DNA of 64,000 bases from Datisca glomerata (GCA_003255025.1 QANY01002227.1:186001-250000), one strand, 5' to 3'. Positions 23,892 to 36,180 are shown, numbered from the stretch's first letter. Made by a program: numbers and translations. The notes: generated by a model from the letters alone, not told the origin.

Positions 23892-24570
23892 GGGTTAACA
23901 TCATTGAAACCCATGTACTTTGCCGTAAGATCAACTTACCTTACTAAAATTTATCCTCTTCTCTATTGGCTTTTTAATTTTCTCTTGAAAGTACAATTTC
24001 GGGTTTCATCAATATTTTTATTTTTCTCATTCATGAATAAATTTGACTATTTTTTTAATTGATTTTTTACCAAGTTTTTACAATTTTTCTTTTATCGAAA
24101 ATGACTTCATCAAGCAGTGTTTCTGTTTAGTAACCCTCTAGAAATAGAAGCATTGTTTGATGATGTCATTTTAGATTAAAACAAATTGTAAAAATTTGGT
24201 AGAAAATCAATTAGAAAAAATTGCCCAATTTATTCATGAAGGAGAAAAATAAAAATTATTGATGAGACCTGAAACCGAACCTTAAGGAGATGAAACTCAA
24301 ACCGCTGTTGAAAATTCAAAGACAATTTGTCAAAATTTTGACAAATCAATGAAGATGGAGATGCAATTGTGGCTAAGTTTAGATGAAAAAACATGAGAAT
24401 GTATAACTTATAAGATTGAAGAAAGTGGTAAAACTGGAAAAAAAAATTAGGCATGTGTCATACATGTGTGAATTAATAGCTATTTGATGGTCAGAGGGAA
24501 GATGATAAAGTTTAGCGGGTAAGTTGATTTTAGGGTAAAATGCTGGAGGTTATATGATATTAATCCTTGT
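23892..24570. mobile_element. Foldback / inverted-repeat element
   Basis: A long imperfect inverted repeat is centred near 24133. The left arm is about 23892-24130 and the right arm about 24136-24570. Matching blocks include ATTCATGAATAAAT (24030) against its complement near 24230, and GATCAACTTACC (23930) against GGTAAGTTGATTTT (24520). The right arm has an extra 150-200 bp not matched on the left (24290-24460). The structure is that of a foldback DNA element or large MITE. No coding sequence or clear target duplication was identified. Confidence 0.65.
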
Positions 24571-26090
24571 TGATAGATTTTTCTTTAACAAAGTCGAACA
24601 AAATCATGTATGCTTCTAAAAAAAATTAAGAGTGTATAGTAGAAACATGCTCTAAAAAATCAAGAGAAAACGTGACTTCATTATAATTAAATTATCTATT
24701 TTTGTTTATGTAAACCTTGATCTTTTTTTTTGTTTGTATTGTAGATTTAATTTTTTTATAATTTATAAATTTTGTTTAACTACGCTTATGGAATTGTATG
24801 TTGTTTCTATCCACCATAACAACAAATAATTCTCTACTTAAAAAAGTGGTATTATTTCACTTGTTAAAGATTGTATTGTTTCACTTGTTAAAGATGGTAT
24901 TGTTTCAAACCAAAAATGATATTAATAAGTTTATGACAGCTCAAGTCGGTTAAATAGTCATAGTTTATAATAGTATATAAAAATAATAGCATCAACGAAT
25001 GAGAATGTGACAAATGTACTTTTCGAGGACATTTAAGGATTAGTAAAAAATATGTGGACATAATAATCATCGTTGTTGTAAACATTCATTTAAATTTCAA
25101 ATTAGGAAAAAAAATAGTTTGTGCTATAAAGAGAGCTTGTAATGATTTTTTATTGCCTTTATAAAGATATTTTTAAAGTGATACAACTTTTCACAGTTTA
25201 TAAAATGTTGTTTCGGATATGTAAAGTTATACTAAAAATATAATTTGACAAATATTATCCATATGTTTCTGATTTATAAAGTTGTATTATATGATAAGAA
25301 GAGAGTCGATAATAAGTTTTTTATTGTCTTCATAAAGATTATTAAAAAGTCCTAACTTAAGAAACTTAATTAATTTTGCTAAATATTTATAAATTAATTA
25401 ATTTTGCTAAATATTTATAAATTAGTTATTTGTTCTAAAATAATTAATTAATTAATTAAAATTTATAATTTAATTAATTTAACAACTAATCAAATCTGTA
25501 AAATTAATTAAACATATCTAATTTGACAGCTGTCATTTGTAATATGTTGTTCTAGATTTGTAAAATTGTATTAAATAGATGTAGTCTAAAGGTTGTCATA
25601 TTGAAGTAGTGCATCATTTCAAGTATTTCAGAAGAGGTGCAATAGAAATGACATGACTATTTAATTTACGATTCATAATCAATAACTAATCAGAGTTTGA
25701 CACGTGTCAAGTTGAAGGGCAATTCAGAGTTAGTAATTTATAAGGTTTCAACATGCATCAAGTTGAAGGATAATTTTAGATAAACAGTTGAAGTGGAAGG
25801 ATACAATGAGTAAATGAAACTTTTTCAATGATTGTCTCTTTTAATATATTATAGATTGTAGATGTATACTCATATCATTATGTAAGTCAGTTTATGCATG
25901 TCATTGTCATTTCACCATTGTAATTACTCTTGCCTGACATCTCAGAACTCTCATCCCATGCTTCCATTTTACTCTATGAGTGGAGCGTTAGTAAAGAAGC
26001 AACAACAATATAAGTTGCTTCTTGGCTCATATAATTGTGCTGTTTTTTATAAATGATCAATACTGAAATATACTCTTCTTGAAGTGTTCT
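24571..26090. other. AT-rich intergenic spacer
   Basis: No gene is seen. A short tandem repeat with a 28-bp period (TAATTAATTTTGCTAAATAT at 25367 and 25395) and AATT-rich runs lie at 25360-25470. The rest is low-complexity AT-rich DNA. Confidence 0.5.
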
Positions 26091-26454
26091 TTAGATTTTC
26101 TCTCTCTTACATTATTTTCGTCATTGTTGTGTTTGGTTTCCCTAAATGGGAGCAACATTGAAAGCAAAAACAAACTTAAGGGGACAAATAGAAATTTTCT
26201 TTTTTTTGGTGAAATATGGTCTAAAAGATTTCCGACTCATTTTTTGTCATGAGGTGGAGTTCCTTATCTTGAAGCATACTGAAACAGATAATCATAGTGG
26301 CCTTCATACCTATCTCCGGTAGAACTCAGAACATCTCAACTTGAAATTGACCATGAAATTGAAATTATTAATTCATTCAATCAGGATTGCGTCATAGTAT
26401 ATTAAATCATGTCCTTGCTTGAAGAATGGCGCCCCAAGGAAGATGCGAAGAACA

Positions 26455-27070
26455 ATATATTATATTGTTAGATAAATATATATTATTCACATTTCATAAA
26501 CCTTATTTTTACGTTTACAAGTCTCGTTCTTTATGTGAATTTTATAACTACATTCTTAATTAACATTTCATAGACTTCATTTTTATATACATTATTCTTA
26601 TATTTTAATTAACAAATGTATCCAGTTTAATCTCTACTTATATCTAAATCTTTATACTATATGTAAATAGGAATGAGGGGAGAATTTTTAGTTGCATATA
26701 ACCTACCTTAGTTTATTTTATTTTATTTTTATATTTTTTATGTAAAAGGGGGCTTAATGGGATTAAATTTAGGTTTAAACTTTATAACTTAATCATAAAT
26801 TTTTAATATTGTTTTAACATTTTTCAATATACATGAATATTATTGTAGACATATAATTTTATTGTTAGATAAATATATATTTTCACATTAATTTCACAAA
26901 CTTTATTTTTACATTTACAAGTCTAGTTCTTTAAGCGAATTTGATAACTACATTTAATTAGTTACTAAACGTAGCATATAGAAAACTTACATTATATACG
27001 TTATTCTTAATATTTTAATTAGCAAATATATAATTTTCATTCTTAAATCTCAATTTTGTAACTATATATT
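26455..27070 (+). repeat. Dispersed direct repeat pair, about 200 bp
   Basis: Blocks at 26458-26650 and 26862-27060 share TTGTTAGATAAATATATAT, TTTACAAGTCTNGTTCTTTA and TTATTCTTANTATTTTAATT in the same order and spacing. They diverge elsewhere. This may be an old internal duplication or the ends of a degenerate element. Confidence 0.55.
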
Positions 27071-27353
27071 TTTAAATAACTGAGTAGAATACAAAAGTAT
27101 ATGAAATTCTAATTAACAGAATATTATCTTACCTATCAGTTTTATTCAATTAATAAATATAAAGAAATCGACACTGCATATATAACAATACTATAATTTA
27201 AGTTACAGTAAAAAAAACAATTAGTTTAATTTGAAAAAGTTCAAGTTTCGTAACACATCAAAGAAAAAGAAACCAGCTTCCCTAATGTTGAAAGGAAAGC
27301 TGGCCGGGGAAAAACCATAGTTAGTTAATCTAATCACGTCTCAAGAAACAGAG

Positions 27354-27361
27354 AACCCTAA
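27354..27361 (+). promoter_or_regulatory. Telo-box (AACCCTAA) upstream of P2 fragment
   Basis: AACCCTAA lies about 50 bp upstream of the P2-like ATG and is followed by a CT-rich leader. Telo-boxes near the transcription start are characteristic of plant ribosomal protein genes, so this supports the origin of the adjacent exon. Confidence 0.55.
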
Positions 27362-27408
27362 TAAGTAATCCCAGTTCTCTTTCTCTCTCTAATTTTTTCT
27401 AAAGGAGG

Positions 27409-27489
27409 ATGAAGGTGTGGTAGCTGCATATTTGTTGGCAGGTAACACCCATCCTTCAGCTGATGATATCAAATGTATTCTTGCTTCTG
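27409..27489 (+). pseudogene. 60S acidic ribosomal protein P2 fragment, first exon
   Basis: From ATG 27409 the sequence begins as a P2 N-terminus, but a short insertion near 27413-27420 shifts the frame. The shifted frame reads VAAYLLAGNTHPSADDIKCI, matching the conserved start of plant P2 (stalk protein of the large ribosomal subunit). The loop before GNT is shorter than in the family. Homology ends after about 80 bp at CTTGCTTCTG, and no further exon was found in the next kilobases. It is a truncated, frame-broken copy that kept a promoter-like upstream region (telo-box, CT leader), so it arose from a DNA-level duplication or is a decayed gene rather than a processed cDNA. Confidence 0.7.
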
Positions 27490-27693
27490 CTAATCTCTCT
27501 CTAGCTCTTACATTATTTTTGTCATTGTTGTGGCTGGTTTTCCTTAATGAGAGTAACGTTGAAAGAAAAAATAAAAGTCAGGGACAACACTAAAAGATTT
27601 TAAATGTCACATGATATTTTAGTATAAGTCAAAAAGTTCAGGAGTGTAACGTAATTAACGTTTTAAACATTAAGGACACTTGCTAAATGTCAC

Positions 27694-27945
27694 ATGAAGT
27701 ATAACAATGGGTCCATCTCACACCCGGCGGTGGTTCCGTTAAACATGCTCATCACATTCACCATCGTCGTCTGTATCAGCTACGTCAGCTCCGCAAATGG
27801 AGTTGAGAATTGTAACAGAAATTGTTCTCTGCACGTTGTCTCCTCTCTGCCAGGTCACCTTGTAGAAGCTTCTTCATCAATGGACGGATGCGTCAATTGC
27901 TCGGTCGGGGCTGGGGCGAAGGACTTCCACCGTTGGCTTGGGTGA
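27694..27945 (+). CDS. Small unassigned ORF with hydrophobic segment and Cys cluster
   Basis: The 83-codon frame from ATG 27694 has a hydrophobic segment (MLITFTIVVCISYV) followed by a Cys-containing stretch (ENCNRNCSLHVV, then GCVNCSVGAG). The segment 27715-27950 is clearly less AT-rich than its surroundings, which suggests captured or former coding DNA. The overall layout could mimic a secreted Cys-rich peptide, but I recognise no family and it may be spurious. Confidence 0.2.
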   Translation: MKYNNGSISHPAVVPLNMLITFTIVVCISYVSSANGVENCNRNCSLHVVSSLPGHLVEASSSMDGCVNCSVGAGAKDFHRWLG

Positions 27946-27949
27946 CACA

Positions 27950-29732
27950 GTGTAGCCTTCGTGCAAAATTTCTAGTCTATTTTTTCTTCTTTTAATATAT
28001 TCATGAATTCTCCATCTGATCTTTATCACAATTGGCCATGAAATAATAAACCTAGCAAAGTTGTTGGTTCTTCCAATGCTCAATCAACTAAATATGTCAC
28101 GCGTACTTTTTTTTAACTTAGTTTCTACTAAATCTCTCATATAATTAGTTTTTATTTTATTTTTTAGAGATACACAATTTGATTTTGGGTTAATTACACT
28201 GGACTCGCGTCTTTTTTTAGACGGAAACGAGGGCAGGGGCAATGCAAAAAGAAAAATAAATGTTAAAGGGCAAAGTTGAAAGATTCTAAAGTTAGTATTT
28301 TGATATACTAGTATAAACGTACATGCGTTGCACGTGAATCGCGTGATAAGTGTAGAATCTTTGTTGATCCACCAACTACTAGAAAAAACTTTCATTTTCT
28401 TTTTTCCTTATAAAATAAGAGAGTGTACTAATTTTAATATTACAAATTAAAATTTATAGTGGACCTTGAAATTAAATTACATACCATCACACTCTCTTGC
28501 TAAAAAATAGAAGACCCTCACCAAAACTGTCGTTTGTACATTATATATAATATTCATTATGTAGTGACTCATTAGAAATATAACAATATAAATGTTACAT
28601 AGTGTATATATTAGAAGTTTTAATGCTCGAATATAGTGCACATATAATCATGTATAAAATTAAAAATTAAATGCTTGAAATTATATGAAATAATATTTTT
28701 TTAATACTATAGAAAATAATTTTACTTCATGAGTTAGCCATATTCCAAAAATATGATTATATCATTAATAAATTATTAAAAATATATATAGATGTATTTC
28801 TTACATCTACATGAAATTTTATGTTGCTAATAAAATGAATATTACTTAACATAAATTTTATAAATTACTATTGAACAAATTATAATTAAAAAAATAGATG
28901 TTTCTTATGTATAAAAAAGATATTTAAATGAAGTAAATGAAAAATATATAAAAATGACTAATTAATATGATATTTCAAGGGGACTTAAAGGGTAAAATGA
29001 AATCAAAAGTTTATCCGTTTAAGTTTCTATTAATATAGCATAAATATAGATAGATATGGATGTTAGAAATGTCGGGTAACATAATTAACGCTAGATCAAT
29101 ACACAAATATGTACAAGAGGTTGTTGCTTCTCAAATTGCACAATCGCTGTATTAAATATGAATTGTATTTGTATGATTTTCAATGTAGGATTATAAAATA
29201 ATTAAATTAGAAAGAATCCATGAACACGTTTAAAATGGAGTTCTCTGAATAATGAAGTGCTCCGGAAAATTAGTATGATAAAATATGATAATATTTTAAA
29301 ATTGTTAAAATGAAGCAAAATACGTTTAATAAACAAAAAGATAAAGAAAAATACGTTTTCTATTTTTTCAAACAAAAAAACTGGAAAATTAAAAAGTTTT
29401 AAAAGTGGTAATTAATCTCACCATTTATCTTATTTTTTAAAGTGTTTTTTTTACAAAATAAATATAAAAATAGAGAAAGAGGCCTTGATATAAAATATCC
29501 TTATTTGCTATATTTTAAAACAGTATATCTTTCCTTGTTAAGTAAAATTGTCTATACTCTTAGTTTATTTGGGGGATAATATTCAATTAATTGGAATGTC
29601 CTTAAAAGCATAGCTTCGGAGAAAATATGTGTGCTCCAAGATTTGAAGGCAAGATGATTTCTTGACCGGACACTTGAAATTTATATAGACAGAGATTTAG
29701 GGTTGTTGGATCTCAATGATAGAGGAACAATT
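27950..29732. other. AT-rich intergenic spacer, possible degenerate transposon 28.3-29.06 kb
   Basis: No gene is seen. Near 28310 the sequence TACTAGTATAAACGTACATG continues GCGTTGCACGTG, a terminal motif I associate with common plant non-autonomous elements. A GGGGACTTAAAGGG ... TCTATTAATATAGCATA end-like motif lies at 28980-29045. The interior is very AT-rich. The classification is uncertain. Confidence 0.35.
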
Positions 29733-30483
29733 TTACATTTTAAAAATGGTTAAAATGTATTCACTCTTACGTTTGTATAAATCATACCGTATACTTTTTA
29801 AATGATTATTTTAATCATTACATTATTTTCTGTCACGTTTTTTAGTTTATTAAAAACGAAGAAGTATCTTTAAACTTTTCGAAAACAAAGAATATAGAAA
29901 ATTGAAGGCAAAGGGAAAATTGTGCAGTAGAGCCCAGAAGAGGAAGTGCTTTGTCACCCAGCAGTAGCTTGTTTTCTGACGCATTGTGGGTGGAGTTGGT
30001 CGGTGGAATCGTTGAGCTCAGGTGTGCCGGTGGTGACGTTTCCACAGTGAGGAGATCAAGTTAGTACTGCGAAGGTGTTGGTGGAAATGTATGGAGTTGG
30101 AGTTAGATTGTCTCGTGGAGCGGCGGAAAATAGATTGGTTAGTAGAGATGAGATGGAGAAGTGTTTGGTTGAAACCATTGTCAGATTTCCTCTTAATCTC
30201 ATCCACAAACCTCAGAAGTTCAATCGGATGAGCCAGAGAAGTTTCAGAGCTCTGAGATTTTCAACAAAAAATAGTTTTTGTTTTCTTCAGTATTCTTTGT
30301 TTTCAAAAAGTTTAAAGATCTTTCTCTGATTCTAATAAACGAAAAGGTGAGAGAGTGATCATTTTAATCTAATTAAAATAGTGTAAATGTTAAAATGTTC
30401 ATTTAAAAAATATAGGGGTATGATTTGTATAAATTTAAAAGTGCACGAAGTGTTTATTGTATTTTAACCTTTTAAAAATTATC
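29733..30483. mobile_element. TIR element with captured-looking interior (Pack-MULE-like)
   Basis: Long imperfect terminal inverted repeats lie at about 29733-29905 and 30287-30483. Outer ends share TTTTAAAAATGGTTAAAAT-like sequence. Inner parts share GAAAACAAAGAATA (29881) with its complement TATTCTTTGTTTTC (30290). The 380-bp interior (29906-30286) is much more GC-rich and coding-like than the arms and has no transposase motif. That combination, with long TIRs around gene-like DNA, is the signature of Pack-MULEs. I could not name the source gene or fix a target duplication. Confidence 0.6.
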
Positions 30484-31511
30484 TAATATGATTGTACGAT
30501 TTAGATCAAATAAAAATATATTTTTAGTTGATAAAATTTGATCTAAATATGATTTGATGGTCCAGATTAAGAACTGGAACTCCTATTCTTTATACTTTTT
30601 GTACCATTGGGTTTAATATCATGAAAATAATGTTATCTTTTCTTGTTCCTTTTAACTATTGCACCACAGAAATTAATTTGATACACGTAAATAATGTGAT
30701 GAATTTATTATTAATGGATTCACATGCAAAAACACACATTTATCAGAAAATGACATACAGCCCCATAACAATTAGGAAATTGTGTAGTGACAGTGAAATA
30801 TAGAGCAAAATAGACAAGAAATGTATGAGGCTTTTAAGTAGATTTTTATGAACTTCACACAAGAAATGTATGAGGCTTTTAAAGAAAATTGATTTACTAA
30901 AATATCCATTCTTGTAATTAAATCAAATCCCACAAAATAATAGATTTTAGTAGTGATTGACATCTGCGTAATAAAAATAATAAAAAAATTAAATTTATAA
31001 TTTTAGTCTACTAATCACTCAATTTCAGCAACCATAATTTTCTATATTTACTAAATCCCTAAATACACCTGACTATGCAACTGCTTGGTGATATAGCCTA
31101 CAACCAAATTAATGACATACTGCATAAGTAGAAGACACGTACAAACAAATCAACAATACAGATTGTACAAGTAAGTTAATCATATATTTCATTAAGTACT
31201 AGCAACAAAAAAATATGTCAACAGTATAAAGTATGTCAGTGATATAATATAAGTAAATAAAACATACCATCTATGGACTTTAAAAAACTAGAAAGTATAT
31301 TGTCCATAACTCTTTTCATGATCACTTAAAATCAGAAATCGGGAGACGGAAATACAAATTCATTATGAACCTTATGGAGAAGACACGTGAATTAAGCTAG
31401 CATATATTTTGATTTCGCTTGAGATTGGTGAATGAATATGAAACTTAGAAACGTTTTTTAATAGCTAGAGATAGTAAAATATAGAGTTGAGAGAATTTCA
31501 GATATTGAAAA
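30484..31511. other. AT-rich spacer before the large gypsy element
   Basis: No gene is seen. A short direct repeat, ACAAGAAATGTATGAGGCTT, occurs at about 30814 and 30858. The remainder is AT-rich without coding signal. Confidence 0.5.
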
Positions 31512-32178
31512 TGAATAGGGGAAAATCACTCAAAACACGCGTACAAAAAGAACGAATCCTGAGGAGACATGTAGATCATAAACATGATAAGATTGGAGGC
31601 TAGACGAGAAAAGAGAAATGCTTCAAACATATCATGAAGTAAGCCAAAACGCGGACGAAAAGGCTAAAAGGGAAGGAACACGAGAACGGAAAGGAGCATG
31701 GAAATGAGAAATACAGACCGGTCAATGGGAAAAAATTGACGAGGGACTCACGCCTCTGGAACGAGAAAGCGAACCTGAGACTAGGAGAACTATCTTGAAC
31801 GGGCAAGGCACTCGCTGAACTATGCGAGAATGGGAAAAGAAGGATAAGAAGGAGAGCAGGAACGGACAAAGGGAATCTGTAATGACAGTCAAGTGGTTGT
31901 GATTGATTAGGTAATCGAATGACTCGGATGAGACAGGATGACATTCCACTAATTGGCTACAATTGATTGGCTTGAACCACAAGAAATCACCAAATAGATG
32001 TCACTGATTGACGACTGAACGAGACAGGCGGGAAATGAGGATAATCATTTCCCTCCATTTCTATTGTTATTTTAATCAAGTCATGCAATTTAGGAAGCCT
32101 ATAAAATGCCAATGTATTAGATGAAAACGAACATTCAATACTACCCAGAGCATTTACTCTTTACATTCTCTTGTTCTT

Positions 32179-32240
<62 letters not shown>

Positions 32241-32335
32241 TCTCCTTCTCTCATTAATACTTATATAAACCCTTTACATGACCTTTATCAATACCTTCCC
32301 CCTTGATCTCTGATTAGTGGAAAAAATCTTTTACA
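31512..32335 (+). repeat. 5' LTR of large gypsy element
   Basis: The 824-bp repeat contains a long CT microsatellite (about 32182-32250) that is much shorter in the 3' LTR. This accounts for much of the length difference between the two LTRs. Confidence 0.88.
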
Positions 32336-32338
32336 TTT

Positions 32339-32356
32339 TGGTACTTTCATTGAGAG
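32339..32356 (+). other. Primer-binding site
   Basis: TGGTACTTTCATTGAGAG begins three bases after the 5' LTR. The same site, with minor changes, follows the LTRs ending at 17908, 56938 and 60868 on the minus strand. The priming tRNA was not assigned. Confidence 0.7.
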
Positions 32357-32396
32357 TGAGAAGAAACCTCAAAGATAGCCTCCAGAACACCAAACC

Positions 32397-33870
32397 ATGT
32401 CTCGAACCAGAACGAACATTGCCCTTAACGAAGGAAACGAGAACGGGGATGAATAAACCAATCACCCTCGTCCCCTTGCTGAGATGCTTCAGGCTATCCT
32501 AAGTCGAATGCGAGAGAGAGAATAACAAAACATCGAAATGCTACACAACGTGTGGCAGACGATATAGGAACAGATTACTGCATTACAACAGGACCTCACA
32601 CAAACACGCGCATAAGTCAGTCAGCACATTAACCATGAGGAAAGGGAAAACCGCCAAGAAGGGGGCAGACACGAAGTCAGACGAGAAGGAGACAATGAGA
32701 ACAATAGGAACGTGCAGAGTAAAGACAAGGAAACACGAAAATAAGGAAGCGGGAGAAATTCACCAACCAAAAGTCATAACGGAAGCTGCCATGGACGAAA
32801 TGATGGAAAGAAAGATGATGGAACTATAGAACCTGGGAAACACAAGAAAAATCGACCTGGAATCACTCACCAGAACTCCATTAAGTCCGAGAATCTTGGC
32901 CGCCCCAATTCTAAGAAAGTTTGTGGCACCTAAATTCAAATGTTATGAAGGGAAATCTAACCCTATAGATCATCTCAGATGGTTCAGGCAAATCATTTCA
33001 TTATATCAACATGAAGACACTTTGATGTGCAAGATATTTCCCACAAGTCTAGACGAGACTATACATAAATTGTATATCTTCCTCCCCGCTCAATCTATTA
33101 CTAACTTTACTATCATGTCCACTGTCTTCTTGGTACAGTACTCTACTTACCAAGCAGTAATGGAGGACTCAGACTACCTTCTGACAATATATGCCCAGAA
33201 GGAAAAAGAAACACTTCGAGAATACACTCATAGATTCAATGAGGAGATGGCCAAGGTAGAAAGTCATAGTGACAAAGTAACAAGACTGAATTTTAGACGA
33301 TGGTTGGATCTGGAATCAACCTTCTTTAAAGATTTATTAAAGATAAAATCTTTGACCATGGCGGAGACTTTCCAAAGGATGCAAGCATACATCACGTTGG
33401 AAGAAGAAAATAAAAGTTTGTTAAAATAGGTAGGACGACAGACTAATGTGCCAAAGAAAGAAGAATGGAGCTCGAGTGCAGGCATAAAGTAGAATCATAG
33501 AACAAAAAAAGAAAATGAGAGGGGAGACAATAAGCAGAACAGAACTAATACTCGAAAGAGATACAAGAATGATATACATCCTAGAGACAAAGTCTACACC
33601 CCGCTAATTGTCTCGATAAACTAAGTTTTGGAGATGATAAAAGATAAACCTTGGTTAAAAGGCCGGCTCCACTTACAAAGGAGCCAAACCACAATGATAA
33701 AGACAAATATTGTTCATTCCACAAGAGCAACAAACATTACACGAACGATTGCTTCCAGTTGAAGGATTATATGGAGAAACTGGTGAAATAAGCATACCTT
33801 AACCAATTTATAAAGAGAGAAGAACTAAAGCGGGAAGCTGAAGGGGAAGTCTGTGACGGATAAAAAAGGG
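32397..33870 (+). pseudogene. gag of large gypsy element
   Basis: An ATG at 32397 opens with SRTRTNIALNEGN. After a charged linker the retrotransposon gag domain is open from 32896 to 33429 (KFVAPKFKCYEGKSNP, LYQHEDTLM, EYTHRFNEEMAKVES). A tail with a CSFHKSNKHYTNDCFQLK motif lies at 33705-33760. That tail replaces the usual CCHC zinc knuckle, as in Tat-type gag proteins. Gag forms the virus-like particle. Several stops (for example 32445 and 33427) break the frame. Confidence 0.82.
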
Positions 33871-33899
33871 ATAACGGGAAATAGTCACTCCAAATATTC

Positions 33900-34360
33900 G
33901 ACATCATCATTGCATTAACTGAACCAGAGGGGACTACCAGGAATGAAAGGAAAGTGTCCAGCAAAATACCACTATTGGAAAGAAGCTGGAAACTGGGAAG
34001 TACCTCCAACAAAAGCGGGAATCCCCTGCTCATTTTTGGTGACATGGACTTGGAGTATGAAGGGCGCCACAACAATGCCTTTTGTCATCTCAATATAAGT
34101 AGAAAATCATCTGCTGAGAAGGGTGGTAATTGACGACATGCGTGCCGTCAATATTCTCCATCGGTCAACGTTTGAAAAGATGTCTATGGGAGAACGACAC
34201 TTACAAGGTCCGCCACAGTTTCTAGTAGGTTTCAACAGAACTGTGAGCTACTAAAAAGGGCTGATCAACCTTTCATTTAGTTTAGAATCATTCAATTACC
34301 TCTCCAATTTCGTGGTACGAGACACGTCATCTCCTTACAATGCAATTTTGGGAAGAACCT
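33900..34360 (+). pseudogene. Aspartic protease region
   Basis: The sequence is homologous to 16.64-17.1 kb. It shows a VVIDDMRAVNILH block where family members have a D-x-G active site, so the catalytic motif is altered. It is followed by GFNRTVSY and FVVRDTSSPYNAILGR. Frame changes occur on both sides of the block. Confidence 0.7.
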
Positions 34361-34809
34361 GATTGCATAAGATTAAGGCAGTATCATCCACGTACTACCA
34401 AGCGCTGAAATATACATCTCCTAAAGGAATTAAAACCATAAGAAGGAACCCAACTTCCACCCAGATCTATGCAATAACCGTATTAGAAACAGAAAATCGG
34501 AAGAGAAGCTGGTGGTTGGTGATGAACAATAGTAATCACGGGAATATGCGCAGGTTGGCCCAAGGTAGAAAGCAAGATAGGAAACCGAACCTATTTGCTT
34601 AGATGAAAAAATGCAAAAAATGACAAATATTGGAGCCCACCTGGAGGAAGCGAAAAAGGAAAGATTAAATGACTTCCTGCGGAGAAACAAGGATAGTTTT
34701 GCAACCACCGCTCAAAAGATTCCAGGTATACCGGAAAATATAATCCGTCATAAATTGAATATTGACCCTTCTATCAAACCTCGAAGAAGTGAAAAAGAAG
34801 TTTCGCACT

Positions 34810-35340
34810 AGAAAGAAACATGGCCATTAAAGAAGAAGTTGACACACTGCTAAAAATAGATTTCATCAGGGAAGTGAATTACCCATAATGGCTCGCTAAC
34901 GTTGTCACGGTGAAAACAAAAAAATGGGAAATGGAGAATTTATGTAGACTTCACATAACTAAACAAGTCATTCCTAAAATACGAAAATACGTTACCTAGA
35001 ATAGATCAGATGGTGGACGTTACCTCGAGACACAAACTTCTAACCTTCATGGGCGCCCTTTTTGGATACAACCAGGTGAAAATGCTCCAACCTGACAAAG
35101 GAAAAACGTATTTCATAACTGAACATGGTACTTTTTATTATAAGGTAATGCCTTTTGGTTTAAAAAATGCAGGTGCAACTTACCGAAGGTTGGTAAAAAA
35201 ATGTTCCAAAAATAGATTGGGAAAACCATGGAAGTTTACGTAGATGACATGCTAATAAAGAGTTGTGAGTGAGAAGATCACATCAAAAACCTTGATGAGG
35301 CCTTTTTCCTCCTAAGAAAAATTTCGATGAAGTTGAATCT
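34810..35340 (+). pseudogene. Reverse transcriptase domain
   Basis: Conserved blocks include EEVDTLLKIDFIREV (34830), LTFMGALFGYNQVKM (35040), EHGTFYYKVMPFGLKNAGAT (35120) and the catalytic YVDDML motif near 35236-35253, which is in another frame from the preceding block. Several frame changes show the enzyme is inactive. Confidence 0.88.
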
Positions 35341-36180
35341 AGAAAAATGCACCTTCGAAGTGGCAGCCATAATGGAGATGAACTCCCCGCAAAACCAGAA
35401 AGAAATACAAGGCTTAACAGGAAGGTTGACAGCATTAAATAGATTTCTTTCAAGACCAACCGATAAGTGTAAACCATTCTTTGCAAAGCTAAGGAAGAAT
35501 TCAGCAGACAGATGGGATGACGAGTGTGAGGAGGCTCTTATCAAGATGATAAAAGAATACTTGACAACTCCACTGTTATTATCAAAACAAAAGTTGGGGG
35601 AACCTTTATAATTATACGTAGTTGTTTCACAAACCGTCGTCAGCGTTGTTCTTATCAGAGAAGAAGAAATGAAATAGAAGTCGGTATACTTTGTCAACAA
35701 AAGTCTGATAGCAGTCGAAACCCGTTACAAAAGCATGGAAATTTTGAAACTGGTCGTGTGGTAGCCGCAAGGAAATTAAGGCCCTACTTTTAGGCACATA
35801 TCATAAAGGTGCTGATGGACCCGCCAATTAGAAGTCTCCTGCATTCACCTAAAATAAGCGGAAGAATGGCAAAGTGGGCAATTGAGTTAAGCCAATACGA
35901 GATCCACTATGAGCCAAGAACATCAATTAAAGGGTAAGTCTTGGCCAATTTTGTGGCAGACTTTACTGTTGACCCCAAGGAGGAAGCAGAAATTGGACAA
36001 CAAGCAATTAGAAGCAGGACGTGAGAGTTATACGTTGATGAAACCTCTAACAATAAGGGAGCTTGAGCGGGATTGGTATTGCAGACTCCATTTAGCGAAA
36101 CACTCGAACACTCCAGCTCTGGTAGCGGGAATAACTCTGTTACGAGAATCAGAGGTATGAAATAAAAAAATTTTGTAAAT
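35340..36180 (+). pseudogene. RT connection and RNase H region
   Basis: The frame 35327-35611 reads LNLEKCTFEVA, then QKEIQGLTGRLTALNRFLSR, the usual hinge after gypsy RT. RNase H-like blocks follow (SVYFVNKSL near 35680, WAIELSQYEIHYEPRTSIKG near 35880, LANFVADFT near 35945) with intervening stops. Confidence 0.75.

Larger units (their letters stand above)
26097..27600 (+). repeat. Direct repeat flanking the P2 fragment side
   Basis: About 95 bp at 26097-26190 (CTCTTACATTATTTTCGTCA ... GAGCAACATTGAAAG) recurs at 27503-27597 (CTCTTACATTATTTTTGTCA ... GAGTAACGTTGAAAG). The second copy begins right after the P2-like exon at 27409-27489. Confidence 0.55.

Noticed and set aside
31600..31982. Minus-strand ORFs inside the 5' LTR, also seen at 40699-41115 in the 3' LTR
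   Set aside because: They are Ser/Phe-rich by-products of purine-rich LTR sequence and are present in both LTRs as expected of a repeat.
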